Of a stretch of 64,000 nt of DNA, positions 17,357 to 26,993 are shown piece by piece; position 1 is the stretch's first letter; each line of letters begins with the position of its first letter. The stretch spans positions 2,542,001-2,606,000 of the forward strand of contig NZ_CP012808.1 in assembly GCF_001307195.1 (NCBI RefSeq), given 5' to 3'. The stretch comes from Acinetobacter equi (GTDB lineage: Bacteria > Pseudomonadota > Gammaproteobacteria > Pseudomonadales > Moraxellaceae). The notes below the pieces were generated by a model. The model ran no database searches. It had not been told where the DNA came from and saw only the letters and a list, made by a program, of their open reading frames with translations. A program made the translations under genes and the position numbers.

Positions 17357-18031
17357 ATGAATAAGCCAACTATTATCTTCGATATGGATGGTACACTTTT
17401 AGACCTCGCATATGATGATTTTATTTGGAATACCTTACTTCCTATTCGATATGCTGAAATTCATCAATGTACGTTAGAAGAAAGTAAGAAGGTTTTATTT
17501 ACTTTTTATCAAGAACATAATCATACTCTTAATTGGTATTCTTCAAAATTTTGGACATCTAAAGTGGGTATAGATGTTTTAAATATGCAACTTGAATATA
17601 AACATAAAGTTTCGCTTAGGAAGGGTTGTCTCGAATTATTAAAATTTTTAAAAAACAATAATTATAATATTTGGTTGGCAACAAATGCAGATAAAGCAGG
17701 TCTTAGTTTTAAACTTCAAGAAATGAATTTAGCTTCGTATTTTGATGTTATTGTAAGTTCTGAAGAAATTGGACACGCCAAAGAATTTATAGAATTTTGG
17801 CAAATCTTACAACAAAAACACCCTTTTGATCCTAAAAATTGCTATTTTATTGATGATACGGAAAAAGTATTAAATGGGGCAAAAAAGTTTGGAATTGAAC
17901 ACTTAATAAGTATTCAACAACCATCTTCAGATACTGCACCTAGATTGACTTTTTCCTATCCAATGCTAGAAACATTGACTGATTTAATTTCATATCTTAA
18001 ACACACTGAGGAACCAAAGAAATATGCGTAA
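17357..18031 (+). CDS. HAD-superfamily phosphatase (YrfG-like nucleotidase)
   Basis: A cytoplasmic HAD-family hydrolase of 224 residues. HAD motif I is FDMDGTLLDL near residues 9-18, motif II is WLATNAD, and motif III/IV is seen around HAKEF and CYFIDDTEKV. In E. coli the related yrfG (GMP/IMP 5'-nucleotidase) also precedes hslR, and here the stop overlaps the hslR start by eight bases, so both neighbours and fold agree. Substrate specificity is inferred from this synteny. It begins right after the IS/umuD relic region, which may have altered its promoter. Confidence 0.85.
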   Translation: MNKPTIIFDMDGTLLDLAYDDFIWNTLLPIRYAEIHQCTLEESKKVLFTFYQEHNHTLNWYSSKFWTSKVGIDVLNMQLEYKHKVSLRKGCLELLKFLKNNNYNIWLATNADKAGLSFKLQEMNLASYFDVIVSSEEIGHAKEFIEFWQILQQKHPFDPKNCYFIDDTEKVLNGAKKFGIEHLISIQQPSSDTAPRLTFSYPMLETLTDLISYLKHTEEPKKYA

Positions 18032-18464
18032 ATCGAATCTACCTGAAAATGCGGTGGGTATGCGTATTGATAAATGGCTTTGGGCTGCTCGTTTTTTTAA
18101 AACTCGTTCTATTGCCAAAAATGCAATTGAAGGTGGTAAAGTTCACCATGATGGTGATCGTGTTAAAGTTTCAAAAGAAGTTCGCCTAGGAATGGAACTC
18201 ACTATTCAACAAGGTATTGAAAAAAAGACGGTGGTGATTAAAGAACTTTCTGATGTTCGAGGCCCTGCTCCTGTTGCACAAAAGCTATATGAGGAGACTG
18301 CCGATAGCATTGCACGTAGAGAAGCTTTTGCATCTCAGCGGAAGTTGCATAATCTAGCCCGTCCAGATCATCGCCCGAGTAAAAAAGATCGACGTGACAT
18401 TCATAAATTTAAACAAGAAAATGATCAAATGTTTGACCAGTCTTGGGCATATCATGATGATTAA
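18024..18464 (+). CDS. hslR: Heat-shock protein Hsp15, S4-domain ribosome-associated
   Basis: Hsp15 binds free 50S subunits carrying a nascent chain and helps recycle stalled ribosomes. The 146-residue protein has an N-terminal S4 RNA-binding domain (MRIDKWLWAARFFKTRS and then AKNAIEGGKVHHDGDRVK) and a basic tail (RPDHRPSKKDRRDIHKFKQ). It is translationally coupled to the upstream HAD phosphatase by an eight-base overlap. The hslO gene that follows in E. coli is not present here; recA comes next after 143 bp. Confidence 0.92.
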   Translation: MRKSNLPENAVGMRIDKWLWAARFFKTRSIAKNAIEGGKVHHDGDRVKVSKEVRLGMELTIQQGIEKKTVVIKELSDVRGPAPVAQKLYEETADSIARREAFASQRKLHNLARPDHRPSKKDRRDIHKFKQENDQMFDQSWAYHDD

Positions 18465-18607
18465 ATCGAGCGTCATATTATGTCGCACATAATATGATTT
18501 TTATATAACATAAGGAAATTTTCTGTCACTATAGCAATGTGGAAAAGATTTAAAGTCAATGCATCCACTCCGCTAATTATCATGTGACATCGTTTTGAGG
18601 TTGTAAG

Positions 18608-19648
18608 ATGGATGAAAATAAAAGCAAGGCGTTAAATGCGGCCTTAAGCCAAATTGAAAAGCAATTTGGTAAAAATTCAGTAATGCGTCTTGGTGACAAT
18701 ACTGTTCAAGCCGTTGAAGCTGTTTCTACCGGTTCATTAACGCTAGATATCGCTTTAGGTATTGGTGGTTTACCTAAAGGTCGTATTATTGAAATTTACG
18801 GCCCTGAATCTTCAGGTAAAACGACAATGACATTACAAGCGATTGCTGAATGTCAAAAAGCTGGTGGAACATGTGCTTTTATTGATGCTGAACATGCTTT
18901 AGATCCACAATATGCCCGTAAACTTGGCGTAGATATCGACAATCTTCTTGTTTCACAACCAGATAATGGTGAACAAGCATTAGAAATTGCCGACATGCTT
19001 GTACGTTCAGGTGCAATTGACCTTATTGTTGTCGATTCTGTTGCTGCCTTAACCCCACGTGCTGAAATTGAAGGTGAAATGGGTGATTCCCACATGGGTC
19101 TTCAAGCACGTCTAATGAGCCAAGCATTACGTAAAATTACAGGTAATGCAAAACGTTCAAACTGTATGGTCATTTTCATTAACCAAATTCGTATGAAAAT
19201 TGGTGTAATGTTTGGTAGCCCTGAAACCACAACAGGTGGTAATGCACTTAAATTCTATGCTTCTGTACGCTTAGATATTCGTCGTATTGGTCAAGTTAAA
19301 GAAGGCGATGAAATTGTTGGTTCAGAAACACGTGTTAAAGTTGTAAAAAATAAAATGGCTCCTCCATTTAAGGAAGCTGTTTTCCAAATTCTATATGGTA
19401 AAGGTATCAACCATCTTGGTGAACTTGTTGACTTAGCTGTACAGCAAGAAATCATCCAAAAAGCAGGTGCATGGTATTCATATCAGGGAAGCAAGATTGG
19501 TCAAGGTAAAAACAATACTATTCGCCATCTTGAAGAAAACCCAGAAATGGTTAAAACCATTGAAGCAATCATCCGTGAAAATTTATTAACAGTAGGCACA
19601 CCTGTTGAAGAAAATGATGAAGCTGAACCAGATTTACTTGATGTGTAA
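18608..19648 (+). CDS. recA: Recombinase RecA
   Basis: Central recombinase, forming ATP-dependent filaments on single-stranded DNA and stimulating self-cleavage of S24-type regulators. The 346 residues match the family. Walker A is GPESSGKTT (about 65-73), loop L2 is found around [20 protein letters not shown], and the acidic tail ends [13 protein letters not shown]. Upstream sequence shows no obvious E. coli-type LexA box, consistent with Acinetobacter, which lacks LexA and uses UmuD-like regulators. A strong terminator separates it from recX. Confidence 0.98.
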   Translation: MDENKSKALNAALSQIEKQFGKNSVMRLGDNTVQAVEAVSTGSLTLDIALGIGGLPKGRIIEIYGPESSGKTTMTLQAIAECQKAGGTCAFIDAEHALDPQYARKLGVDIDNLLVSQPDNGEQALEIADMLVRSGAIDLIVVDSVAALTPRAEIEGEMGDSHMGLQARLMSQALRKITGNAKRSNCMVIFINQIRMKIGVMFGSPETTTGGNALKFYASVRLDIRRIGQVKEGDEIVGSETRVKVVKNKMAPPFKEAVFQILYGKGINHLGELVDLAVQQEIIQKAGAWYSYQGSKIGQGKNNTIRHLEENPEMVKTIEAIIRENLLTVGTPVEENDEAEPDLLDV

Positions 19649-19671
19649 TTTTAATTCACATTAAATAACTC

Positions 19672-19695
19672 AAAAACGCCCTTAGGGGCGTTTTT
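19672..19695 (+). terminator. Terminator between recA and recX
   Basis: AAAAACGCC, CTTA loop, GGGGCGTTTTT. It probably limits recX expression to read-through, as reported for recA-recX in other bacteria. Confidence 0.88.
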
Positions 19696-19716
19696 CCATA
19701 TCTCTAGTAAAAGACT

Positions 19717-20331
19717 ATGACCAACCCTAAATTTCCAAAACTTCTCGATTATGAAGCTTTAAAAGCTGAATATGGAGAAACTAGCCCACCATCAACAATA
19801 CACTCTCCATCTAGTGAAAATGATTCTGTAGACAATGAAAATGCTTTGAGCTTCTCCGAAGAAATACCAAAAAAAACGGGGCTAACAGGTTCTCGTTTAC
19901 GCTCATATGCCTTTGCTGTACTCACACGAAAAGAATACTCCAAAGCTGAACTCATTGAAAAATTAGCATTGTATGCAGAGCACAGAGATGAAGTACTTCT
20001 GCTTGTAGAAGAGCTTTCAGAACGTCAATATCAAAGTGATCAACGTGTTGCTGAAATTGTTTTGTCTAGCCAAAAACGTAAAGGAAAAGGTCCTAACCGT
20101 ATTAAAATGGCATTAAAAACAAAAAAAATTGATACAGAGCTTATTCAAGAAGAATTAAAAGAGATTGATTGGACAGAACAAGCTTATCAACTAAAAGTAA
20201 AAAAGTTTGGAATGACTGTAGAAAAAGATCCAAAAATAAAAGCAAAGCAAATTCGCTTTTTAATGTATCGTGGTTTTGAAATGGATGCGATTATGAAAGC
20301 AATTAGCAAAAAGCCAAATGAATATGATTGA
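19717..20331 (+). CDS. recX: RecA regulator RecX
   Basis: RecX binds RecA filaments and modulates their growth and coprotease activity. The 204-residue protein has a non-conserved Ser-rich N-terminal extension (about 1-60), then helical repeats: RLRSYAFAVLTRKEYSKAEL, then ERQYQSDQRVAEIVLSSQKRKGKG and GPNRIKMALKTKKI. The position just behind recA supports the call. No ribosome-binding site stands out, which with the upstream terminator predicts low expression. Confidence 0.92.
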   Translation: MTNPKFPKLLDYEALKAEYGETSPPSTIHSPSSENDSVDNENALSFSEEIPKKTGLTGSRLRSYAFAVLTRKEYSKAELIEKLALYAEHRDEVLLLVEELSERQYQSDQRVAEIVLSSQKRKGKGPNRIKMALKTKKIDTELIQEELKEIDWTEQAYQLKVKKFGMTVEKDPKIKAKQIRFLMYRGFEMDAIMKAISKKPNEYD

Positions 20332-20352
20332 AATTTTTTATTATTTAAATAT

Positions 20353-20467
<115 letters not shown>

Positions 20468-20735
20468 TGCAGGAACAGAGTATAGAGATTTTTAGCCAAG
20501 TTGCAATACACGCACTCTATTTTTTTCTATTTTCACGTTTGTTTGCTTATTAAAAAAACAAAAATATCAATGTAAATGAACACCCACATATCTCATAGTT
20601 TAATTTAATGATTAAATACGCTAATAAGTAAAATTTTATTGCATTTTTAGTCTGAGATGTTTTTAATATTTAACTTAGATTGTACTTATAACAACACCCT
20701 CTTTTAAAGAATTGGTTATAAATGGATATTTCACT

Positions 20736-21567
20736 ATGTTGAAAAAAAACACATTATGCACACTTATTTTATTATGTACTTCTTCTGTTTATGCAAATGT
20801 GCCCATTGAATCAAAAGGTTTAAGCAATCAAAATTATACTTTTGTTTCCCCTACCGCTATTCCTGTAACTAATACTTCAGCGACAGCAGATGTAGTTCCA
20901 ACCAATTTAAATTGGCAATTAACCCAAAAAACACAACAGCTTGAAAATGATATCCGTAGTTTACGTGGAAAAATAGAAGAACAAGATTACGAAATTAATC
21001 AACTTAAAAACGAATTAAATAACCGTTATACAGATTTAGACCAGCGCTTAGAGTTACTACTACAAAAACTTGAGGCAGAAAATACTGAAGATGCAACATC
21101 AGAGGAGGATAATCAACAAGATAATACTCCCAGTAGCAACAGCACAAACTCAGATTCAACCAATTAAAGAAACCACCCCCTCATCACTAATTGCTCATAA
21201 TGAACTTGATAAAGCTGCATATACAGTCGCATTAGAGGCTTATAAACAAGGTGGAGCTAAGAATGCTTTAGCACCCATGCAGAATTTTATTAAAAGCAAT
21301 CCTAACAGTATTTATATTAGCAATGCATACTTTTGGGTCGCTGAATTTTATCTTGCTATAGAACCAACAAATTATGCTGAGGCTAAGAAAAATTTCACAT
21401 TCGTAACAGAAAAGTATCCTAATTCAGCAAAAGCATCGAATGCCTTATATCGTCTTTATAGTATCTCATTAAATGTAGATCATAATTCAACTATGGCAAA
21501 TAAATACAAAACTGAGTTATTAAAAAAATATCCTAATTCAGAAGAAGCAGGATATTTAAAGAAATAA
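20736..21567 (+). pseudogene. cpoB: Tol-Pal cell-division coordinator CpoB (YbgF), frameshifted
   Basis: CpoB is a periplasmic protein that coordinates peptidoglycan synthesis with outer-membrane constriction. The first frame (20736-21167) has a signal peptide (MLKKNTLCTLILLCTSSVYA), a coiled coil (about 65-115, QLENDIRSLRGKIEEQ) and a Ser/Asn/Thr linker, then stops. The C-terminal TPR domain (DKAAYTVALEAYKQGGAKNA, then YFWVAEFYLAIEPTNYAEA) continues in the +1 frame to 21567. The two frames overlap between about 21070 and 21167, so one base gained or two lost in the linker would explain it. The domains are intact, so this may be a recent mutation or a sequence error. It is not next to tolB/pal here. 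Confidence 0.8.
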
Positions 21568-21599
21568 AAAAAGACACCTTTTAGGTGTCTTTTTTTATC
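21568..21599. terminator. Bidirectional terminator between cpoB and lpxA
   Basis: AAAGACACCT, TTT loop, AGGTGTCTTT, with A-run and T-run on either side. It sits 15 bp from the lpxA stop and so also ends the minus-strand envelope cluster. Confidence 0.88.
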
Positions 21600-21614
21600 A
21601 ACTAAAAAGTAATC

Positions 21615-22403
21615 TTAACGCACAATACCGCGCTTAGATTGCTCTAGAGAATCAATCAATAACTGAGCTTCAGCAACTTCAGGTAAGATTTCTACACGGA
21701 TTTTTTGAATAGCTTCTTCAGTCGTTAAACCTGATTTATAAATCAGTTTAAACGCTTCTCGTAGTCCCTGAATCACACTCTTCGACCACCCCTTACGACG
21801 CATACCTTCAATATTCATTGCAAAAGCATGTGCTGGATTTCCAGAAACCATCACATATGCAGGCACATCTTTAAGAATTAAAGATGCCCCACCAATCATA
21901 CTATATGAATCAATTTTGCAAAATTGATGAATACCTGAGTTACCACCAACGATAACATAATCACCAATATGAACATGACCTGCTACGCCCACATTATTTG
22001 CAAAAATATTGTGATCACCTACTACACAATCATGTGCAATATGCGTATTTACCATCAATAAATTATGACTTCCCACTTTAGTTAGTGAGTTATCTTGAAC
22101 CGTCCCACGATGTAAACTGCAATGCTCACGAATCGTATTATGATCACCTATTTCTAACCAGGTTTCCTCTCCAAGATATTTTAAATCTTGGCAAACTTCA
22201 CCTACGCTCGCAAATTGGAAAATTTCATTATTTTGACCAATTCGAGTATAACCACCCACGACTACATGTGAATGCAACTTTGTTCCTGCACCAATGCTAA
22301 CTTTTGGCCCAATAATACAATATGGTCCAATTTTAACATCTAGGGCAATGACTGCAGATGAGTCAATAATAGCCGTAGGATGGATTAATTCGTTATTGCT
22401 CAT
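21615..22403 (-). CDS. lpxA: UDP-N-acetylglucosamine acyltransferase LpxA
   Basis: Catalyses the first step of lipid A synthesis, acylating UDP-GlcNAc from acyl-ACP in the cytoplasm. The 262-residue protein is a left-handed beta-helix of hexapeptide repeats (IGPYCIIGPKVSIGAGTKLH and others) with the catalytic-His segment NTHIAHDC. The ATG at 22403 gives MSNNELIHPTA, as in other Acinetobacter LpxA; a GTG two codons earlier overlaps the fabZ stop. It is the last gene of the cluster; lpxB, usually next in enterobacteria, is not here. Confidence 0.96.
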   Translation of the reverse strand: MSNNELIHPTAIIDSSAVIALDVKIGPYCIIGPKVSIGAGTKLHSHVVVGGYTRIGQNNEIFQFASVGEVCQDLKYLGEETWLEIGDHNTIREHCSLHRGTVQDNSLTKVGSHNLLMVNTHIAHDCVVGDHNIFANNVGVAGHVHIGDYVIVGGNSGIHQFCKIDSYSMIGGASLILKDVPAYVMVSGNPAHAFAMNIEGMRRKGWSKSVIQGLREAFKLIYKSGLTTEEAIQKIRVEILPEVAEAQLLIDSLEQSKRGIVR

Positions 22404-22405
22404 GC

Positions 22406-22888
22406 TCACTCTGTATTTTGTTTGGAAATAATAATTTCCGCAGTTGCTGCGACAATACCATCAACTGAGGCAACACAATTATATTTGTAAATGCCACGTT
22501 TTTGCATTACTAATTCAGATTGTAATACTAATTTGTCACCAGCAACTACCGGTTTTTTAAATCTTACTTTCTCTGCACCTGCAAATAAGAAAACTGTACC
22601 GGGTTGAGGTTTAACATTATTCATGACAAAACCAAGAATACCCGAAACTTGCGCCAATGCTTCAATAATTAAAACACCAGGCATAATTGGGTATTCAGGA
22701 AAATGTCCCTGAAAAAACTCTTCATTGATCGATACATTTTTATAGCCAATAATACTATCGTCTGTAATTTCTGTAACTCGATCCACAAGAAGAAATGGAT
22801 AACGATGCGGTAAATATTCACGAATAGCATTAATATCCATTGGTAATGCTGGCTTCGTGAATGTGCTTAAACTTGATTCTGTGGTCAT
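22406..22888 (-). CDS. fabZ: 3-hydroxyacyl-ACP dehydratase FabZ
   Basis: Dehydrates 3-hydroxyacyl-ACP in fatty acid elongation, competing with LpxA/LpxD for their acyl donors. Hot-dog fold, 160 residues, with [13 protein letters not shown] (catalytic His) and the helix motif [19 protein letters not shown] (catalytic Glu in the EA pair). It lies between lpxD and lpxA with only a few bases on each side, as in most gammaproteobacteria. Confidence 0.96.
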   Translation of the reverse strand: MTTESSLSTFTKPALPMDINAIREYLPHRYPFLLVDRVTEITDDSIIGYKNVSINEEFFQGHFPEYPIMPGVLIIEALAQVSGILGFVMNNVKPQPGTVFLFAGAEKVRFKKPVVAGDKLVLQSELVMQKRGIYKYNCVASVDGIVAATAEIIISKQNTE

Positions 22889-22890
22889 AA

Positions 22891-23961
22891 TTATTTACGC
22901 AATTTTAAAGTTGATTCAAGGGACTCTATCTGAGACTGCATATGATCAATTTTTTTTGTTAACTGGGTCAATGGCACATCTGCTAATTGTCTCAAGCGAA
23001 CAACTGTTCTTTTCCATTGAGAATTTGTTAACAAACCTGTTCCTGAAGAATATTTTCCTGCCTCAGAAATATTATTTGTCACCATTGACATTCCTGTAAT
23101 TGTCACATTATCAACAATATTTATGTGTCCAACAACACCAACACCACCTGCTAACACACAGTTTTTGCCAATCGTCGTACTTCCTGCAACACCACATTTT
23201 GCAGCAATTGCAGTATTTGCACCCACTTTTACGTTATGAGCAATTTGCACAAGATTATCAATGATGACACCATTTTCTAAAATCGTATCATCTAAAGCAC
23301 CACGATCTACACTACAATTAGAACCAATGCGAACATCATTCCCAATAATAACCGATCCTAATTGTACAATTCGATGCCATTTACCTTGATATGGAGCAAA
23401 ACCAAAACCTTCGCCACCAATCACTGTATTTGAATGAATACGTACACGATCGCCTATTTTTGCTTCGCCTGTTAACATAACATGCGAATCAATGAAGCAC
23501 GATTTACCAATTTCAACCTGATCATCGATCGTGACATGTGACTTAATGATCGTATGATCACCAACAACACAATTTTCACCAATTACAGTGTAATGCCCAA
23601 TATAAGCCGACTCAGATATAATTGCTGAAGGATGAATTTGAGCTGTCGCTTCAATTCCTCGCTGCGTATGTTTTTTTTCAAATACGTGAGTTAAAGTTGC
23701 AAATGCAAGATATGGATTTTGAACAATAATAAAGTTCAGCTGTGAAGAAAAAAGTGATTGAAGTTCAGCTGTTACAATCAAAGCACCTGCTTTAGACTGT
23801 AGGGCCTGTTCCACATACTTCTCACCATTTACAAAGGCAATATCACAAGATTCTGCCTGCTCTAAGCTAGCAAGCCCTGTAAAAATAGAATCAGGTCGTC
23901 CAAGGCATTGACCTTGAACAACCTGTGCTAAATGTTCTAGAGTAAAATTTTGAGACTTCAT
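22891..23961 (-). CDS. lpxD: UDP-3-O-(3-hydroxyacyl)glucosamine N-acyltransferase LpxD
   Basis: Third enzyme of lipid A synthesis, adding the N-linked acyl chain. The 356 residues comprise a uridine-binding N-terminal domain (about 1-100), a hexapeptide-repeat beta-helix (about 105-300, e.g. [19 protein letters not shown]) and a C-terminal helix. The active-site region includes GGEGFGFAP and the catalytic-His segment [11 protein letters not shown]. Two bases separate it from fabZ, and three from the upstream skp stop. Confidence 0.96.
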   Translation of the reverse strand: MKSQNFTLEHLAQVVQGQCLGRPDSIFTGLASLEQAESCDIAFVNGEKYVEQALQSKAGALIVTAELQSLFSSQLNFIIVQNPYLAFATLTHVFEKKHTQRGIEATAQIHPSAIISESAYIGHYTVIGENCVVGDHTIIKSHVTIDDQVEIGKSCFIDSHVMLTGEAKIGDRVRIHSNTVIGGEGFGFAPYQGKWHRIVQLGSVIIGNDVRIGSNCSVDRGALDDTILENGVIIDNLVQIAHNVKVGANTAIAAKCGVAGSTTIGKNCVLAGGVGVVGHINIVDNVTITGMSMVTNNISEAGKYSSGTGLLTNSQWKRTVVRLRQLADVPLTQLTKKIDHMQSQIESLESTLKLRK

Positions 23962-23964
23962 TCG

Positions 23965-24456
23965 TTATTTAATAGCATTAACCTTTTGAAGCATTTTATC
24001 AGTTAAATCATATTTTGAGTCAATTGCTAATACAGCTGTTTTATTTAAAACTGCATCTAGTTTATTTTCTTGGCGCAATTGCTCTGCAACAGTTTTCACA
24101 CGTGTCTCGAAAGTTTTTTGAGTTGCTTGCATTGAAGTTTGAGCTTTAGATTGAACTTCTTGCTGTAAAGTTTCTAATTTTCTCGCTTTAGTTTCAAATT
24201 CAGCACTCATCTTTTGCTTTTCAGCATCAGACAACTTTGTATTTGTTTGCGCTGTTTGCTGTAGAGCTGATAAATCTTTTTGTAACTGTTCAATTTGAGT
24301 TGTCTGTGGTTTTACAGACTGTTGAAAAGCTTGCTGCTGTTGCTTTAAATAAGCACTGCTTTGTACTAGTTTTTCAATATCCACAACACCAATATCGGCT
24401 GCCTGTGCTGCAGAAAATGCTAAACCAATAATCAATGACGCAACTAACTTTTTCAT
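23965..24456 (-). CDS. skp: OmpH/Skp-family periplasmic chaperone
   Basis: Periplasmic holdase that escorts unfolded outer-membrane proteins to BamA. The 163-residue precursor has a signal peptide (MKKLVASLIIGLAFSAAQAA) followed by IGVVDIEKLVQSSAYLKQQQ and a long Gln/Lys/Ala-rich coiled coil that would form the jellyfish tentacles. The ending is typical of the OmpH family. It lies between bamA and lpxD in the conserved order. Confidence 0.92.
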   Translation of the reverse strand: MKKLVASLIIGLAFSAAQAADIGVVDIEKLVQSSAYLKQQQQAFQQSVKPQTTQIEQLQKDLSALQQTAQTNTKLSDAEKQKMSAEFETKARKLETLQQEVQSKAQTSMQATQKTFETRVKTVAEQLRQENKLDAVLNKTAVLAIDSKYDLTDKMLQKVNAIK

Positions 24457-24495
24457 TATGTAGAATTCCTTTATTAAACGATTGTTAGATCGTAC

Positions 24496-26955
24496 TTAGA
24501 AAGTACGACCGATTTCAAATTGAATATTTTTCGTCTCATCACCATCTTTTTCATTCAGTGGATAAGCATAGCTCAGAGATAATGGTCCAATCATAGTGAT
24601 CCAAGTGAAACCAACACCAACGCTATAACGCATATTACCTAGATCAAATTCGTAATTATTCTTACATTCATTTTCTAGCTTTGTATTTGATATATTTTTA
24701 CATTGTGTATCGAATACTTGTGCACCCTCTGCAAAAATCACAGGTCGAACTTGACGAGTCCAATCACCTTTAAATGGTAATGGAATAGCCAATTCTGTAC
24801 CAAATTGTACCAATGTATTACCACCAACACTATCACGTCTATCATTCGCGCTGACTATACCCATCGCCTCATCACGAATAGAATTATATCGTGGACCCAA
24901 GGTACTGTTTTCATAACCACGAACTGATCCAAAACCACCGGCAAAGAAGTTTTTATAGAATGGGAGGTCATTACCATAACCTAATTTACCATAACCACGT
25001 AACACGAAATCTTTTGGCAATGGGAAATAAACTTGTGCATCATAAGTTAATTTTTGATACTCAACTTTACTACCAGGCACCGCAATTTCAGCATTTACAC
25101 GGTGTGAAATACCATTTGTCGGGAACATTGGTCTATTTAAAGTATTATAACTCCAACCTAAGTTAAGGTTATAAGTTAAGAATTTACCTTGATATTCAGC
25201 ACCAAAATAATTTGAATACTCTGAACACCCATTAGCATCTTGTTTTATACATTCTCGTTCCGTTTTAGTCTGTCGACCGCCATGATTTTCTAAATAATCA
25301 GCAATATAATAGGATGCATAACGACCTGTCGTGACTTTGGTTTCATCAATATTCAAACCGAAACTTAGACTTTGGTTTTCATCAATTGGATAACCAAATG
25401 TTAAACCACCACCTAAACTATCTGTAACATAGTTATTTACACTATAACTATCTGAAAGTTTTGTTTTACGATAGTACATATTATAACCACGACGAAGACC
25501 ATCAATCGTGAAATATGGATCTGTTACACTTAAATTATAAAAGTCTTGTGTTTGAGAACGAGATAAATCAATCGCAACACTATTACCTGTACCAAAGAAG
25601 TTTGTTTGACTAAGTCCTGCTTGGAACGTCACACCGCCACTTTGCGAGAAACCAACAGCCAAAGTCGTTGTACCTGAATGCTGTTCTTCAACATTCACAT
25701 TTAAATCAATTTGATCTGGTGAGTTTGGAATACGTGCAGGAACAACTTCAACATTTTTAAAGAAACCTGTTCTTTCTAAACGGATTTTAGAAAGTTCAAT
25801 TTTTTCTCCGCTTGCTAAAGCACCTTCCATTTGACGCATTTCACGACGCAAAACTTCATCAGCAGTTTTCGTATTACCATTAAAGTTAATACGGCGAACA
25901 GATACTTGTTGACCTGGGTTAATATAGTAATTTAAATCAACAATTTTTGTATCATCATTAATTTGCGGGACTACATTTACATCTGCGTAATAATAACCTG
26001 CATTACCAAATTTACGGATCAATTGTTGCTTAACGGCACTTACTTTTTCTTGAGAGTAAATATCGCCATCATTATAAATTTTTAAGCTTTCGAGCTCTTC
26101 AGGCTTATAAAGTGCATCACCTAAAAACTTAGATTGACCAAATTTAAATTGCTCACCTTCATTCACAGCAACTTCAATGAAAACATTTTTCTTATCTTCA
26201 CTTAAGTTAAGGTTTGAATTTACAATATCAAAATTAATATAACCTTTGTTTAAGTAGAGTGCACGTAATGACTCCATACTTGCAGCCATTTTTTCACGAG
26301 CATAACGATCATTGCCCGAAACAATTGAACTCCAACCACTTTCTTTTACTGCAAAAACTTGCTTAATATCATCATCACTAAAAACAGTATTACCGATTAA
26401 ATTAATATCAACAACTTTTGCCGCTTTACCTTCAATAAATTCAACAATAAGATCAACACGGTTATTTGGCTTGTCTTGTTGAATTACCTTAACGCTTGCT
26501 TCATAACGACCTTGTTGCATGTATTGCTGTTCAAGTTCTGACTCCAGAGTTTGCAAAGTAGATTTTTTAAGAACCTCTCCCTCTGCAACACCCATTTTCT
26601 TCAAGCCATCTAATAAAGCTTCTTTTGGAATTAATTTATTGCCTTTAAGCTCAACACTTGAAATTACTGGTCTTTCAACCACAGTAATTAATAAATTATC
26701 CCCATCACGAACAACTTTAATATCATCAAACAATCCAGATGCGTATAAAGAACGGATAGTATTAGAAATAACCGTGTCATTTACTGGACGACCAGCACTA
26801 ACAGGAATCATTCCATAGACATTATCAGGTGTTAGTCGTACAAGCCCATCTATTTGAATATCTCGTACAATAAATTGATCTGCTGCATATACTTGTTGTA
26901 CTGTTGCCATAGCACTGATAAGCGCTAAAGGCATAAAAAGGTTTTTATGATGCAT
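24496..26955 (-). CDS. bamA: Outer-membrane protein assembly factor BamA
   Basis: Essential central subunit of the BAM complex, inserting beta-barrel proteins into the outer membrane. From the ATG at 26955 the precursor has 819 residues: a signal peptide (MHHKNLFMPLALISAMATVQ, cut near YAADQ), five POTRA domains (about 25-420) and a 16-strand barrel ending in a terminal Phe (IQFEIGRTF). The loop 6 VRGYE motif (FGSVRGYENSTLGPR) is present. A TTG five codons earlier is less likely, since GGAACA lies suitably before the ATG. It is followed by skp. Confidence 0.97.
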   Translation of the reverse strand: MHHKNLFMPLALISAMATVQQVYAADQFIVRDIQIDGLVRLTPDNVYGMIPVSAGRPVNDTVISNTIRSLYASGLFDDIKVVRDGDNLLITVVERPVISSVELKGNKLIPKEALLDGLKKMGVAEGEVLKKSTLQTLESELEQQYMQQGRYEASVKVIQQDKPNNRVDLIVEFIEGKAAKVVDINLIGNTVFSDDDIKQVFAVKESGWSSIVSGNDRYAREKMAASMESLRALYLNKGYINFDIVNSNLNLSEDKKNVFIEVAVNEGEQFKFGQSKFLGDALYKPEELESLKIYNDGDIYSQEKVSAVKQQLIRKFGNAGYYYADVNVVPQINDDTKIVDLNYYINPGQQVSVRRINFNGNTKTADEVLRREMRQMEGALASGEKIELSKIRLERTGFFKNVEVVPARIPNSPDQIDLNVNVEEQHSGTTTLAVGFSQSGGVTFQAGLSQTNFFGTGNSVAIDLSRSQTQDFYNLSVTDPYFTIDGLRRGYNMYYRKTKLSDSYSVNNYVTDSLGGGLTFGYPIDENQSLSFGLNIDETKVTTGRYASYYIADYLENHGGRQTKTERECIKQDANGCSEYSNYFGAEYQGKFLTYNLNLGWSYNTLNRPMFPTNGISHRVNAEIAVPGSKVEYQKLTYDAQVYFPLPKDFVLRGYGKLGYGNDLPFYKNFFAGGFGSVRGYENSTLGPRYNSIRDEAMGIVSANDRRDSVGGNTLVQFGTELAIPLPFKGDWTRQVRPVIFAEGAQVFDTQCKNISNTKLENECKNNYEFDLGNMRYSVGVGFTWITMIGPLSLSYAYPLNEKDGDETKNIQFEIGRTF

Positions 26956-26993
26956 GCCTGTTTGTTCCAATAATTTATATCGTCCACGTTCTT

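Noticed and set aside
18465..18607. UmuD-type or LexA operator upstream of recA
   Set aside because: No convincing palindrome of either consensus could be seen in the 143 bp.
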